Assembly (NCBI GenBank): GCA_025201375.1
Contig: JAIWZP010000059.1
Span: 62,001 to 126,000 of the forward strand
Length of the DNA stretch: 64,000 bases
From: Gongronella butleri
Lineage: Eukaryota > Mucoromycota > Mucoromycetes > Mucorales > Cunninghamellaceae
Reading direction: 5' to 3'
The translations under genes were made by a program, and so were the position numbers. Below, piece by piece: positions 21,627 through 33,378 of the stretch. Positions within the stretch are counted from its first letter, which is position 1. Each line of letters opens with the position of its first letter. The notes under the pieces are model-generated. The model ran no database searches, was not told the DNA's origin, and was given only the letters and a program-made list of their open reading frames with translations.

Positions 21627-22137
21627 CTCCTCCTCGCTCGTCACGGCCCAAACTACAGTCCAGTGCTCGCGACGAGTCCGCCCGATTTTTTTGAGCCTGC
21701 AACTTCCAAAAATCTTCATTTTGTTCTATTTTGCGCTTATCTTGCCACCTGCATGGTCAAGTCCGCCAAAAAATAGCCGCATCGCAATCAGCGCAAAATT
21801 TGCAACAAAAAAGCTTAAACCCCCAAAGCGATACGACCACTTTTGAAAAATTCAGGGGTCACTCAGGGGTCACTCAGGGGTCACACATTTCAATCTCAGA
21901 AAATGCCAAATTTGGGAAATTTCGAACTCCGAGTGATCAATGCATCCCAGACAGGCAACTCCGAAGATTTGCTATTGGCACACAAAATGGCGGCAGGGCT
22001 CCCCAGCTTTAGAAAACTGGCCAAAGAGTGACGCATGAACGGCGATCGACTGAGAAAAAGCGCCTACTTTGGGCAAGATTTTTTTTACAAAAATTTAAGG
22101 TTTGACACTTCCAAATTAAGTGCGTGTATTGCATGGA

Positions 22138-22178
22138 ATTTTTATTTTTTATTTTTTATTTTTTATTTTTTATTTTGC
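22138..22178. repeat. Heptanucleotide microsatellite (TATTTTT)n
   Basis: About five to six tandem copies of a T-rich heptamer in a gene-free region. Confidence 0.7.
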
Positions 22179-22269
22179 ACATTTTTGTGTGCTGAGTGGA
22201 TTGCTGCTGCAGCGTGCAGCCTGGTGAAATGAGAAATGACCGATGCAAAAAGCTAAAACTTAAGCTAGC

Positions 22270-24200
22270 ACACTGCAAGTCATCCCATTAGGTGCTTTGC
22301 CCCCCTGTTTGTTAGTAAAACTGGAATAAAAAATACAGGTTTATTAGACCGTTGTGGAGCAAATTGTGACCAAAGATTATGATGAAAAAATGTATTTTCT
22401 CTGCGAGTTTTAGCCATCCATCGATGAAAAGGTCTCATTCGATAGCGATTTAACAGACGCTTTTGACATGTCAAAAGCACTGTGCGTCGTCCTATCGGGT
22501 GCCGAGAACGTTGAGGTTGAAATTTTTTGAATTGTTTGAACGGTTTTCACAAGCATACAAAAGTCACGCATCGGGCAAACAAACATTCTGGAAATAATGC
22601 CCATGCCCGTCTTATTCGAACAAGGCAAAATTTTATTGCGATCCAAGAAGAATTTGGCCAAGACAACATTGTTATAATCGTGAAAATGTCGATATTTTAT
22701 TCATCTGCACAACATCTCAGCTGACCGCTGGTTTTTAACATCATGTTGAAAAAGACGCAGCGGAATGGCTTAATGATGGGAAAGTTTTGAAGGTGATCCA
22801 CTCATGGTTTGTGGTCTTTACATTGAATTTGTGCAAAATCTGACAAATTTTCAAATGGCGACTATTCGGCTTGGTTGACACCTGATTTTTAATGATTTTT
22901 GGAAGTTAACGCGCGGAAATGATCAAATGGAACTGTTTCAGCAACGTTCCAATCCTTGTTTTTGTGCGTTTAGATTAAATTTGCAAGATTTCTTGAAATT
23001 GGTGGCGATTGCCTCGGCAATGACTTGATTGACCTCCGGTTTTCAATTTTCTCTGAAAAGAGAGGCACAAATTACCCATGTCGTAAAATTTCATGGTGCT
23101 TGAGAAGACACGATTTCACCGCGAAATGATTTTTTGAAAAACGCGCTACAGCCAAATTTTCAGCAATAGCAAATTTCTCGCCGAACCAGCCGATGGATAT
23201 CGGGGTTTTAATTTTTTTCTGGAAAGAGAGAAGCCGAATCCTATACCGGGCGGGAAAGTTTCATGGCGCTGCAACGAATTCTTGGTGATGAAATGATTTT
23301 TTTCGAATTTGAAAAAAAAAGTTGGTCAGGTCAAAATGCATCTGGAAGGTCCTCAGCTTGAGAGATTCAAGTCCAGACAGAAAAGGCAAAACCGTTTGGC
23401 AACCTACACCCCAGCGCTTGGAGAGACATCTCATTTGATGCATTGACCCCCTCTTTGTAAGCAAATCACTGCAGTAAAAATCGGAGGTTGGCTTGACGGA
23501 TCACGCACGAGGAAATGGCGATTACAGTACAGTAAATGCAAATTTTAGAAACGTGCATTTTGCGATCAGTTTTGGACGCACGTCAGTGAAACTTGGTTCA
23601 TTACATACGGTAGAGAGCCGAATGACACGTTTTGTCGCAGCAACAAACCCGTGTCGCGCTCTGTCCGTGATCGAGAATAATGCGGATGAAATGTTTGATC
23701 ACGCGTTGCAAGCGTGCAAAAGTCATGCATCAACTTTGCCGGGCGAGACGAAATCACCTCGGAGCGCGTCTCTTTCCAAAAATGCAGAGTTCAGTCCGAT
23801 CGAGGCACAATTGAGCGCACCATGATGGCCAAGTACTGTACATGATATTTTCGACAATTGTCGATTTTCTCGTCAATGGCCTGAACATTGACCTCCGGAT
23901 TTTAAAATTTTTCTGCAAAGCCAGAGCCCAGAGGCCAAAATATCCTAATGACAAAATTTGAAATGCCTGCAATTACTTGATGGCGCTCCATGTAGATTTG
24001 GAAAATCGCGAATTTTTTTACGATTTTTCCAATGGGGTCCATCGATAATTTTCAAGTGGTAAAATTTAGGTTGCTGGATCACCGCGCCATTCACAGCCGG
24101 GATAAACACGCTCTGTTTGTCGACTGGAAAGCCATAAAATCATGGCGTCGATCATCTGATTTTGACGAAAAATGCGATTTACTGATGAATTTCTGAACCC
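22270..24200 (+). repeat. Dispersed 2.4-kb repeat, 3'-half copy E with internal paragraph repeats
   Basis: From about 22270 the sequence parallels copy A from about 5930: 'CCCCCCTGTTTGTTAG', 'GGAATAAAAAATACAG', 'TTATTAGACCGTTG', then 'GAACGGTTTTCACAAGCAT' and 'CATCGGGCAAACAAAC'. A further stretch (23560-23760) again resembles the region around 6060-6250. Within 22850-23960 a diverged paragraph of the type 'TTGACCTCCGGTTTTCAATT' followed by 'CTGxAAAGAGAG' recurs near 23030, 23190 and 23885. All frames are broken and there is no gene. This copy continues the 3' part of the family beyond where A and D stop matching. Confidence 0.5.
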
Positions 24201-24379
24201 CTTTTGGCCCAAGGCTAACTCGACGAGGATTAGATGCAGTGTCCTGAAACAAGGCTCAACATGAAGATCACAATCTGTTGCGTTTTTGGATGTTGATGAT
24301 CTGAGAAAAATACAGTACTGTAGATGAGTTCTGGCAGCGTAATTAACAAGCGAGGCAAAAAATAATTAGTTTTCCGTCA

Positions 24380-24930
24380 ACTTGCTTGAATCGACGTTGG
24401 TTTGCCCCACGGGCGTGGTGTCAGCTGCGCGCTGCCAGGATTAATAAATCAATGCACCGGGAGCACACCTGCGCCTTGGATGCGTTTGTGCGGCGCTGCG
24501 GCGTGTTCTATGAGCAGTATTTGCCCGGAAAGAAAAATCAAAAGTCGCTCATCATGGCTCGCCAACCAGCAATTGGACTACATTTTTTTTGACGTTTTTC
24601 TTGGTTGGTTCTTCGTGCAAACGTTTTTGTGTGCAAGTTTGGCGCAATTCTGGCGACCCGTTTTTCATCTTTTTGGTTTGGCTGCCTGGCCATGGCGATT
24701 TCGCCACCTACAGTGCGGCTCCAAAAGAACATGCGACGCTCCTTCTACGCATTTTTCCGTGAACAAGGAAGCAAACCGTTTACAAGGATGATTTAGGCGT
24801 GGGGATTGTCAAGCTATTGCAAAATGACCATTTCACGCCGAGGTATAAGCTGAGCGAGCGCACATGGGGGTGTACAGTATTTGGCAAGAATCACGGCGTG
24901 TTCAAACTCACGCGTTGTTCAGGTACTGTA
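24380..24930 (+). other. Degraded possible coding remnant
   Basis: Three reading frames in succession give protein-like stretches interrupted by frame changes: about 24386-24592 (with 'CALDAFVRRCGVFYEQYLPG'), about 24560-24790, and about 24765-24920 (with 'DDLGVGIVKLLQNDHF' and 'YKLSERTWG'). No start, splice pattern or family can be assigned. It may be the relic of a protein-coding gene or transposon, or chance. From 24930 to the next stop at 25247 I see nothing. Confidence 0.2.
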
Positions 24931-25246
24931 GGTACAGTACGTGCCTGTTGCACGGGCATGAAGGGCGGGCATATTTGAATCTCAGCACGCGCCAAAAATT
25001 GAGGCAGATTTTCATGGAGGAACATTTTTTTTATTCTGGCCTCTTAATTCGCGGAAAAGAGGGGAACGCGTCGTTCCGGGGAGTGTATTTACAGATATGG
25101 CACAGAAGGTTGGAGTGAAAATACTAGCTACAAGGGCGGGCAATGGGAAAGGAGAAGGGAAAAGAGTGATTTTTTTTGGATTTTCCTTTTTTTTTTCTTG
25201 AGTAGCCCGCGGAAAAAGTTGATATATTTGCATAGTGCCAGATTGC

Positions 25247-26386
25247 TTACTGGCTATCAGAGGTGGCAATGTCGTGTGTCGTCGACCGATTGAGGTCGCT
25301 GGGCAGCGTGACCTGGGTGTCCGAGGGTGAAACGAAGCAAATGACGGCATCATCATGAGTGTCCTCGTCCATGCGCGACGATGCATGGTCCTGGCGGGTG
25401 GTGACCGTGGGTTTGTGGACCACGGTGGCGTCGTCGTCGTCCATGCTAATGGTCACAAACGCGCCTTGCCAGAGACTGTGCACGGGGTTGGACGGCGGTG
25501 AGTGGGAGCGCGCAGGGGATTCGGCGCTATCGGTCTTGGCGGGCACCGGAGCCTCATTGTGATGGTTCTTGAACACGACCGGTTTGGTGACCTCAACGAC
25601 ACTAGCGTCGGACGCGTCCTTGAATTGGCAAATATCGTCCGAATTTTGACTTTTGTCGCCGCGTTGGCGATTTTCGTCGGCATTTGCGTGTTCAACGGTG
25701 ACGCTGAAGCGGTCGAAAGGGGAGGGCGACGTGTGCGTTGCCGTGGTCTCGTTCGGGGTCTTGGGGGGCACGATTGGGGGCGTGTTTGTCGCGCCCGAGG
25801 TCACAAAGTCCGTTTCCATTTCCATGTCCACGCAATAAGCGTCTGCAGTGTGCGGCTCAGGCGACGCGATGTCGGCAGTGGCATTGACAACAGTAGGATC
25901 CTTTGCGCGTGCAGCCGCCGCGTCGACAAATGCAGCGATGACGTTCTTGTCGGCGTCGTGGGTCGAACCGAGGGTTTCCAGCACATGGAGTTGATGTTTC
26001 AGCACTTGGATGTCCATCAGATGTTTTTTCTGTTCTTCGAGAAGCGCGATCTTTTGCTGTTCGTGGAAGCGGCGCAGGATGGCGCGCTTGACGTGCGTGC
26101 GCTGGTAGAATTGGCCAAGGCGATTGAAAAAGCGGCAAGTGACGCGCGACTTGCTCTGTTTCTTGGCAATCTTGCTCACCGCGTACACAATGTGGTGGCA
26201 CACCGTCTCACCCTGGAGCACGTCGACGCCATGGGTCTTGATCAGGCGCGACACAAGCAAAGCCGGGTCGTACCACGCCTGCGGCGTCACGTCTGCAAAC
26301 GCAGGCGAAATATGGTAGGCGTTGCATTCGTCGACAGACAGAACCAGGTCCACACGACCACCAGAGTGCACAAGTGCGGCTGTCAT
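25247..26386 (-). CDS. Unknown 379-residue protein, globular N-terminus, coiled coil, acidic tail
   Basis: Single-exon frame; the start at 26386 (MTAALVHSGGRVDLVLS) is chosen because upstream codons translate a T-rich leader. Residues about 1-100 look folded ('DLVLSVDECNAYHISPAF', 'HGVDVLQGETVCHHIVYAV', 'RVTCRFFNRLGQFYQR'). Residues about 105-150 are charged, with heptad-like Leu/Ile spacing (QKIALLEEQKKHLMDIQVLK), suggesting a coiled coil. The remaining 230 residues are acidic, rich in Asp, Thr, Ser and Pro, and probably disordered. I do not recognise the family. It is divergent from the acyltransferase gene across 251 bp, so they may share a promoter. Confidence 0.75.
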   Translation of the reverse strand: MTAALVHSGGRVDLVLSVDECNAYHISPAFADVTPQAWYDPALLVSRLIKTHGVDVLQGETVCHHIVYAVSKIAKKQSKSRVTCRFFNRLGQFYQRTHVKRAILRRFHEQQKIALLEEQKKHLMDIQVLKHQLHVLETLGSTHDADKNVIAAFVDAAAARAKDPTVVNATADIASPEPHTADAYCVDMEMETDFVTSGATNTPPIVPPKTPNETTATHTSPSPFDRFSVTVEHANADENRQRGDKSQNSDDICQFKDASDASVVEVTKPVVFKNHHNEAPVPAKTDSAESPARSHSPPSNPVHSLWQGAFVTISMDDDDATVVHKPTVTTRQDHASSRMDEDTHDDAVICFVSPSDTQVTLPSDLNRSTTHDIATSDSQ

Positions 26387-26637
26387 GGTTAAAAACGAGA
26401 CAAGAGACGACGAAAAAGAGCAGTAAACAAAGAAAAAGAGGAAAGAAAAAGAAAAAAAGGCGAAAGAAACAGGTTTACACGACCGCACGCGACGAAACGT
26501 GCCTTTTTTGAACACCTACATTTAAAGCCCCGCCCGCGAGAGGCATAAAAGGTGGGCAGACCATCCATTTTTTTTTTTTTTTTTTTTTGCCTTTTTCTCT
26601 CCATTGTTCCATTTTTTTTCCTCTGCGATTCAGCTTC
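26387..26637. promoter_or_regulatory. Divergent promoter region
   Basis: 251 bp between two divergent starts, with a long T18-type tract (26570-26588) upstream of the acyltransferase ATG and polypurine sequence (26440-26465) beside the other start. No specific factor site identified. Confidence 0.4.
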
Positions 26638-28007
26638 ATGAACCCGGTCACCAGCATTTCCAAGGCGATCCAGGCCACGTTTTATAGCGTGGGCCTGTTT
26701 GGGTAGGATGCTGCGACAAACTTGGTTGAGAAGCAGGCGATTCACGCTTTTTTTTTTCTTCTTTCATTTGCAAGGCTGGCCGGCTTGTTGCAGACGATCC
26801 AGGTGCCGTCCATGGTGCTTGCCCCCTTTGCGCCCAAGCTGCTGGTGCGGATCAACTCGTACTTGGTCGGCCTTGTGTGGAAAACTATGCAGGTAAGATA
26901 GTCAATGCGCAAAAATAGAGAAAAACAGAGCATTCACACTTTTTATTTTATTCTTTTTTTGTGCGCTGCGCAGTACATTTTTGAGGTAAGGGGGAATGTA
27001 TGGCAGGTGGGGCAAGGGTGTGTGCGGTCACATGGCGCTCAATTGTCTTTTTTTGGGTGTGTCATTAGGATCGCAAACAGGCGCACATCACGTTTTCTGG
27101 TGATCCGCTGCCGGTGGGCGAGTCAGCGCTGGTGATCAGCAACCATCGCTCGTGGACGGACCTGTACATGATCCATTCCGTGGCCATCCGGCAGGACATG
27201 CTACACAATTGCAAAGTAAAAACAAAAAAAGCGAAAAAAAAAACCATGGCTCATTGGTTTATCCCTAGTACTTTGTCAAGGATTCGATCAAGTGGTTGCC
27301 CTTTTTTGGCTGGGGCATGTGGGTAATGACTTTTTTTTTTCCAATGGTGTATGGATCGCGTTTTCTGACGACGTTTCATCAGCTTGCAGGCTTTATGTTT
27401 GTGCGTCGCAATTGGTTGCAGGACCAGGACAAGATCAATCGCACTTTCAGGTCGATCAAGGAGTTGCAGACGCCCGCGTGGATCATCAATTACGTCGAAG
27501 GCTCGCGTTTTACGGCGGAAAAGTCGGCTCAGGTAAGGAAAAAAAAAAGAGTGGATTTGATGAAAAAAAAAAGAAAAAACAAGTGGCCTCACGCCAATTT
27601 TTTGAAAAAAGTGCCAGGCATTTGCGCGCGAGCGCGGATATGTTGCGACGCAGCATGTGCTGTTGCCGCGGACAAAGGGGTTCACGACGTGTGTGCATGA
27701 ATTCCGACATTCGCACGTGAAGCATGTGTACGATTTGACGATTGCGTACCGTCACGATGTTCCCGACGCGCCATTCAATGAGGCGCCCAACATGGTGCGT
27801 GTGCACACGGCACCTCTATGGCCCGAATACCAATTCCATGTGCACGTCCGCCGATTCGCGATTGACGACCTGCCACGCGACGACGCGGCCATTGGCGCGT
27901 GGCTGCGCGACCGCTTTGTCGAAAAGGACTCGTTCATGGACAAGCTGCGCACCGGCTGGACCAATGCGCTCGATGTGCCCGTGCGCAACACCTCCTCCAT
28001 TGATTAG
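26638..28007 (+). CDS. PlsC-family lysophospholipid / 1-acylglycerol-3-phosphate acyltransferase
   Basis: Membrane acyltransferase of glycerolipid synthesis or remodelling. Seven exons: 26638-26702, 26775-26892, 26974-26985, 27069-27215, 27269-27322, 27383-27532, 27618-28007; joined length 311 residues, all junctions GT-AG and in phase. Exon 3 is a 12-bp micro-exon encoding YIFE. The catalytic HX4D box is at residues 90-96 (NHRSWTD) and the EGSR substrate-binding box at about 171-174 (VEGSRFT). Between them is 'FVKDSIKWLPFFGWGMW', typical of the AGPAT3/LCLAT1/CST26 branch, followed by 'LPRTKGF'. Hydrophobic segments lie at about 10-30 and 37-60. The exact acyl acceptor cannot be read from sequence. 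It sits 238 bp upstream of SEH1 on the same strand. Confidence 0.9.
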
Positions 28008-28245
28008 ATCGCCACCCCCCTTTTTTTTTTCCTCAATAGACTGCATTTTTTTTCGAAAAGAAAGCGTGCCTTTTTTTTTTTTTTTTTTTTAGCGAATTGG
28101 CAGGGATGCGCGGGGTTTAAATTTACCACAATGGGCAATTGATGTGTGGGGAGCCGGAAAAGAGCGTGTAATTTTCCCACTTTCTTTGTTGGCAACACTT
28201 CTTTCTCTTTTTCACCTTTTTCACGTTTTCTCCCCTGTTTTTTTG

Positions 28246-30371
28246 ATGACGAGTCTGACGCGGTTTGACACTGGGCACGAGGATCTTGTGCACGGGGTAG
28301 CGTACGATTATTACGGCAAGCGGTTGGCGACGTGCTCGTCGGATCAGCGGCTCAAGGTGTGGGATTTCGTCGAGTCGCAAGATGCCGGGCGGTGGGAGCT
28401 GAATGACGCGTGGAAGGGTCACGATGCATCGATCATGAAGGCCGTATGGGCACCTGCCGAGTATGGTCAAATCATCGCCTCCTGCTCTTTTGACAAATCC
28501 GTCAAGATTTGGGAGGAACAGCCTGTCGGTAAGTCCCCAATTCGTGGAATTGTACCTCTCTCTTCTCTACAGCAACTGACAACGACTTTTCTTTTCTTTT
28601 TTCTTTTTTCTTTTTTTAAAAAAAAAAGAGTCAAAAAACTCACAACGCCGGTGGGCTGAGCGATTCCGTCTTGTGGAATCCAAGGGTGCCGTGCTGGACA
28701 TTGCTTTTTCGCCCATACAAGGCGCGCTGCGTTTGGTAAGACCCATTGGGGATCCACTGGGAACCAATTGGGCACAATTGGAAGCGAAAATGCTCAATTT
28801 TTCATTCTTTTTTTTTTTTTTTTTTCATCAAATTAGGCGACATGTTCGACAGAAGGGATTATCCGCATATACGAAGCGCTTGAGCCGACGAATCTGTCAC
28901 AATGGTCGCAAATGGAGGAATTCACGATTCATATGAACAAGGACAGCGCGCCAATTAGTGTTGCGTCGCCGCCAGTTAACCAATTGGTGCCCACGACGTC
29001 GTTGCTTTCGCAGCAGCAGCAATTGCAGCAGCAGCAGCAGGAATACCAGCAGCAATTGTTGCACCAGATCCAGCAGCAAGGTGGGCACGCGTCAGGGGCG
29101 CTTGTCGCTGGCACGGACGCGGTCGCCACCTCCGCACAATCATTGCCGCCGCATGCCGCGTCGCTCCATCAGCAACAGCAGCAACAACACGCGAATCAAG
29201 CGAGTCACGCGATTCACGCGTCTTCACAGCAAGCCATGCCGCCCTCGTCATCGTACGCGTCCAATGGCGATGGCCACGACGAGCTTGCCGTTGCGGCGTC
29301 CGCGCTGCCCATGGCCGGGTCGCCTGCACAAGACGAACATCATGCCGAACACGACGCGACCATGGCGACAGCAGGGAGCCATGGCACCGCACGGCCTCCT
29401 CATTTGGGCAATTTGTCCCCGTCCAACTTTTCTGCCATGGCAACGCGCACACCGGGATCCAGTTCGAGCGGCGCAAGCAGCTACACGGACGCATCGCAAG
29501 TCAACACGACACCGGGCATGCCGCCGCTCGTGTTCCCGCCAAATCCACTCACCACGATGCTCCCTGCCAGTGCACCCATGGAAACTCGCCAGCCATTAGA
29601 CCTCGATTGCGCTTACTGCATCGATTGGTGCCCAAACCGAATAGCCACACCAATGATGATTGTCGGCACAGGCAAGGAATTCGGCGCAAAGGTACTTTTT
29701 TTTTTTTTTTTTAAAAAAAAAACCGAGGAAAATGGGTGCTGACGCGCTTTTTCTTTTCGTTTTTTTTTTTTTTTTCTTTTTTCGTCCAATTGAAGATTTT
29801 CAGGCACGATGGCAACAACCGATGGTATCCTGGTGAGGTGCTTGCAGGTCACACGGATCAGGTCAATGATGTCAGCTGGGCGCCAAGCATGGGAAGGTGC
29901 GCTTTCGTGAAAAAAAAAGAAAAAAAAATTGGGGCGCACGACGACCGCAGCGTGCTTATCAATTTTTTTTTCAGGAGTTACCAATTGATAGCTACAGCGT
30001 GCCGTGATCATTACGTGCGGATATACAAGTTGACCGCGGCTGCGCCCGTGCGCGCTGGTGCCACGGCGCCCAGAGCAAAGTCTTCCACCACACGAGGCTA
30101 TACCGTCGAGCTCATCGCCGCTTTCAAGCAACACGATGCCGAAGTAAGTGCTCCCCCCCCAAAAAAAAAGACGAGAATGGCACATGAATCGCCCCTGACC
30201 CTTTTTTTTTTTTTATCATGATCAAAGGTTTGGCGCGTGGAATGGAACATCACAGGCACCATTCTTTCTTCGAGCGGCGCTGACGGCACGGTGCGGCTCT
30301 GGCGCACGGGTTACGACCGCGTATGGCGCCAGGCGGCCGTGATCAACACGGAGCAAAAGCATCGAACATAG
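28246..30371 (+). CDS. SEH1: Nucleoporin SEH1 (WD40) with a long Gln/His-rich insertion
   Basis: WD40 beta-propeller of the Nup84/Nup107 Y-complex and of the SEA/GATOR2 complex. Exons: 28246-28528, 28629-28735, 28837-29691, 29796-29896, 29975-30143, 30228-30371; joined length 552 residues. It begins 'TGHEDLVHGVAYDYYGKRLA', then 'SSDQRLKVWDF', 'GQIIASCSFDKSVKIWEE' and 'GIIRIYEALEPTNLSQW', all typical of SEH1. Residues about 166-385 (inside exon 3) are a Gln/His/Ser/Ala-rich insertion with CAG-type tracts (29010-29080, 29170-29195). After it the propeller resumes with 'CIDWCPNR', 'GHTDQVNDVSWAP', 'IATACRDHYVRIYKL', 'VWRVEWNITGTILSSSGADG'. Yeast SEH1 is about 350 residues, so the insertion explains the extra length. 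The convergent TMEM135-like gene ends 222 bp away. Confidence 0.93.
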
Positions 30372-30593
30372 AAAAATCACTCCATTAGCCAAATTTTCCC
30401 TTTCTCCAACACCATACCACACATTATTGATTAAAAAGGAATCTCGTGCATCCAATTGGGATGAAAACGTTAGAAAAAAAGTCATATGGGCCAATGGAGG
30501 GAGAAATACTCGTTTTTAGATTTTTGTTGGGCAAATCGCGAGAAAAAAAAAAAAGGAAAAAGACACAGAATACAAAATTAAAAAAAAAGGATT

Positions 30594-32769
30594 CTAATTG
30601 TTGCCAAAGAAGCGGGTAAGGATACTAAGATAGTGAGAGGCGATCTGATCTCTATCGTTTTGATAAATCGTCATCATGGTGCCCATGGCCAGCATAAACA
30701 ACAGGGTATCTCCATGCGGCACGTTTTTGACGTGGCCATTCTTGACCATGGTGCGCCACCAGCCCTCCATGGCGCGCGTCAGGCAGTACAAGCCCAATTC
30801 TGTCGCGAAAAAAGGGTTAAAACCGTGTTTTTTTTTTTTTTTTTTTTTTTTGTGGCGGATTGTATTTCTGCCTTTTTCTTACCCAATTGACGACCCTGTG
30901 CCTCAAACATAACCATGGCACCGCCGACGAGGCCGGGAGACAGGTAGATCCAGTGGCGTTCCTTGCCAATAATGGGACGCAGCGCGCACGGCGCGGCAAA
31001 GCCCATGGCCACGTACATGGCCAAAAAGAACGATGAACGCGTGCATGATTTGGCAAATTTGCGCATCACGGTCTTGGGACTAGTAAAATAAAAAATTGAA
31101 ACAAAGAAATAAGCAAACTTATCACGAAAAGCGCGCGACGCGTCTTTTTTTTTTTTTTTCTATTTTCCGGTTTTTTTTCTCTATTCCTTAGTGCGACTTA
31201 CTCCTTTTTGAGGTGATTGTAGCGGAAGACGAGGGTCATGATCTACCACGAAAAAAAAAGAGCCATTAATCAATGTTTCCCCTTTTTTTGAATTTTTTTC
31301 TATTTTTTATCGTTTTCTTACGACATTGAGGGGCACATAGAGGTTGAGAGCGCGTCCATATTCATCGCGGAAGAGGGTGAGCTTGTGACGCGTGCAATTG
31401 GCGTCGAGCGGGTGCTGCAGGGCACAGACGGTGTAGTGGTGGCGGATTCCTGGCGGGATGAGGTTGGCGATGTTTGGGCTGATCTTTTCGGCGACGTACT
31501 GGCGCGAAGTGGTGTCCAATGGCACCTTGAAAGGAAGTTCGGGGTCGTCGAGGCTCATGCGCGCCATGGTGGAGTTAATGGCCTGCGTGAGAGGGAAGGC
31601 CATGGAGCCAAAGTCACCCTTCCAGCCTGAGTGTTGGAGCAAAAACGAGTGGTACGACTTGGGCAATGTTTCTGGGTGGAAAAGGAACGAGTAGATGATC
31701 TGCATATTGGCAAGCATCATGACGAGCACGCCTCCATGTCGTTCGAGAAGCTTCGCGGCACGATCTTCCCAAGTGTCGTTCAAACGCGACACGGTCGTGT
31801 TGTTGTCCTCCTTGAGCTTGTCATACACGAGTCGCCGCTTGCGCTGCCTGTCCTTGGCCCATTTGGCCATTGCCCACGCGCCGCTGAATTGCAGACTGCG
31901 CGTCAGCAAATACAGCATGATCGATTGACGACGGCGCCGATCCGGATCGATGACCAGCGACAACCCTGCCACTGCACCAGCAACAAACGAATTGAGCCGG
32001 TCCGATTGCTCGTCTACCGTGCCACGCATGCGTCGCATCAAGCACAAGATTCCCTTGTAACTGCTCAGGAACGTGCTCAAGAAAAGCGCAAAAAGAGCCG
32101 TGTCCCTGCCAAATAAAAAAAAGAGAAAAAACACGAAAAATGAGCGATTCCGCGTATGAAACACGTCGCATTGTCATCCACCAACTCACCTGCCAGCCAA
32201 TCGTTTCAGCGTGCTAGGCCTGTCCCACGAAACAAAAAAAGATGTGTGAGACAAAAACGCAAAAAAAGAAAAAAACGACCAAAAACGCGTGTTTTTGTGT
32301 GGTCCAGAGGGTCTTACTTTTTAAAGACCTTGCCAGAGACGAGCAGTGGCACGACACCCAAAAGATACTTTAGACCAAACGCGACAGTGTAGGCCTTGAT
32401 GAATCCACGCGTGCAATTTTGTGTGCACGTCTTGCCTTCATGCTTGCAAAAGTGCGACACGGGCGCCTGGCTCATTTCCAAATTGAGGCGACTGAGGTTT
32501 TGACTGAAGAAAAAAAAAAAGCGGGTGAGTACGCCAAAGTGACAAAAAGCGACGCGTCTTCGTGCCTTTTTTTCAATTTTCCCCCTCGTTTTTGGCGCTT
32601 TTGGCGTTCTTTTGTAAGTTTACCTGCTCAGGCGCTTCAGTCGTTCCTGGAACGACCGGATCGAGCGCAAGACAGCCTCGGTCTCCTTGTCGGTCAGCAG
32701 CTTTGACACAATTTGGGCCAGGCTTTCTATAAAATTCTCATAGTACGAGGGCGGAATAGCGTCGGCCAT
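30594..32769 (-). CDS. TMEM135: TMEM135-like multi-pass membrane protein
   Basis: Seven exons on the minus strand: 32769-32624, 32503-32318, 32213-32190, 32105-31322, 31242-31202, 31079-30883, 30799-30594; joined length 527 residues, every junction GT-AG and in phase. Exon 2 contains the Cys-rich N-terminal hallmark 'CKHEGKTCTQNCTRGFIKAY' followed by a hydrophobic segment. Exon 4 has 'FVAGAVAGLSLVIDPDRRRR' and 'SIMLYLLTRSLQF', typical of TMEM135 and related proteins, and 'YSFLFHPETLPKSYHSFL'. TMEM135 proteins act in peroxisomal/mitochondrial lipid handling and mitochondrial dynamics in animals; the fungal role is unknown. Several hydrophobic segments fit a multi-pass topology. The 24-bp exon 3 and 41-bp exon 5 are inferred from phase and splice signals, so small errors are possible. 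Confidence 0.8.
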
Positions 32770-33378
32770 AGATAAAAAAAAAAAAAAAGAGGAGGGACGA
32801 GAGAGGAAAGAAAAAAAAAAGAGTGAAAGAAAAGCTGGGGAGCCAGAAAAGAAGGGGAGGGGGGGAGAGCTGATAGGGGGGATGAGGAGGGCGTAGCAAT
32901 TCAATTCACATTTTAAATCTTGGGGAATCACATGGGCCAGCGGGCCTCCAAACTTGGGATGCAGGTCCCCCCGCTTGGCCATGGCGGTGCCTGTGGCGCC
33001 CCCCAAATAAATTGCAGGCCTTTTTGTCATGCTTTTTTGACAGAAAGGCTTTGTCAAGACGCCTCAAGGGGGAGACGTTATCGACAGGTCCGTGCGACAC
33101 ATGTCACCCGAGCGCGCCCAACACCAACAAAAACATCAAAAACAACAAAAAAACAACTCACTTGTCCCAGCGTTTCTTGTCACACACACTGGGGTAAAAG
33201 AAAAACGAAAAAAAGAGCGTGACCCAGTCTTTTTGTGATTTGTGATTTACCCCACACACGAAAAAAAGCCAGCACTGTCTCTATTTCTTTTCTTTTTTTT
33301 GGAGCGCAGACTCATTGTCAAAAAAAAAAAGAGAGAAAGCACATGCCAAAATGATGGATTTTATGACGATTTTGTATT
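32770..33378. other. Intergenic, no gene seen
   Basis: 0.6 kb between two minus-strand genes, with A15 and A-rich tracts at 32771-32825. It holds the promoter of the TMEM135-like gene and the 3' region of SF3B2. Nothing else recognised. Confidence 0.5.

Noticed and set aside
25502..26392. 296-codon plus-strand frame opposite the 379-residue protein
   Set aside because: Arg/His/Val-rich shadow of the minus-strand gene; no domain motif.
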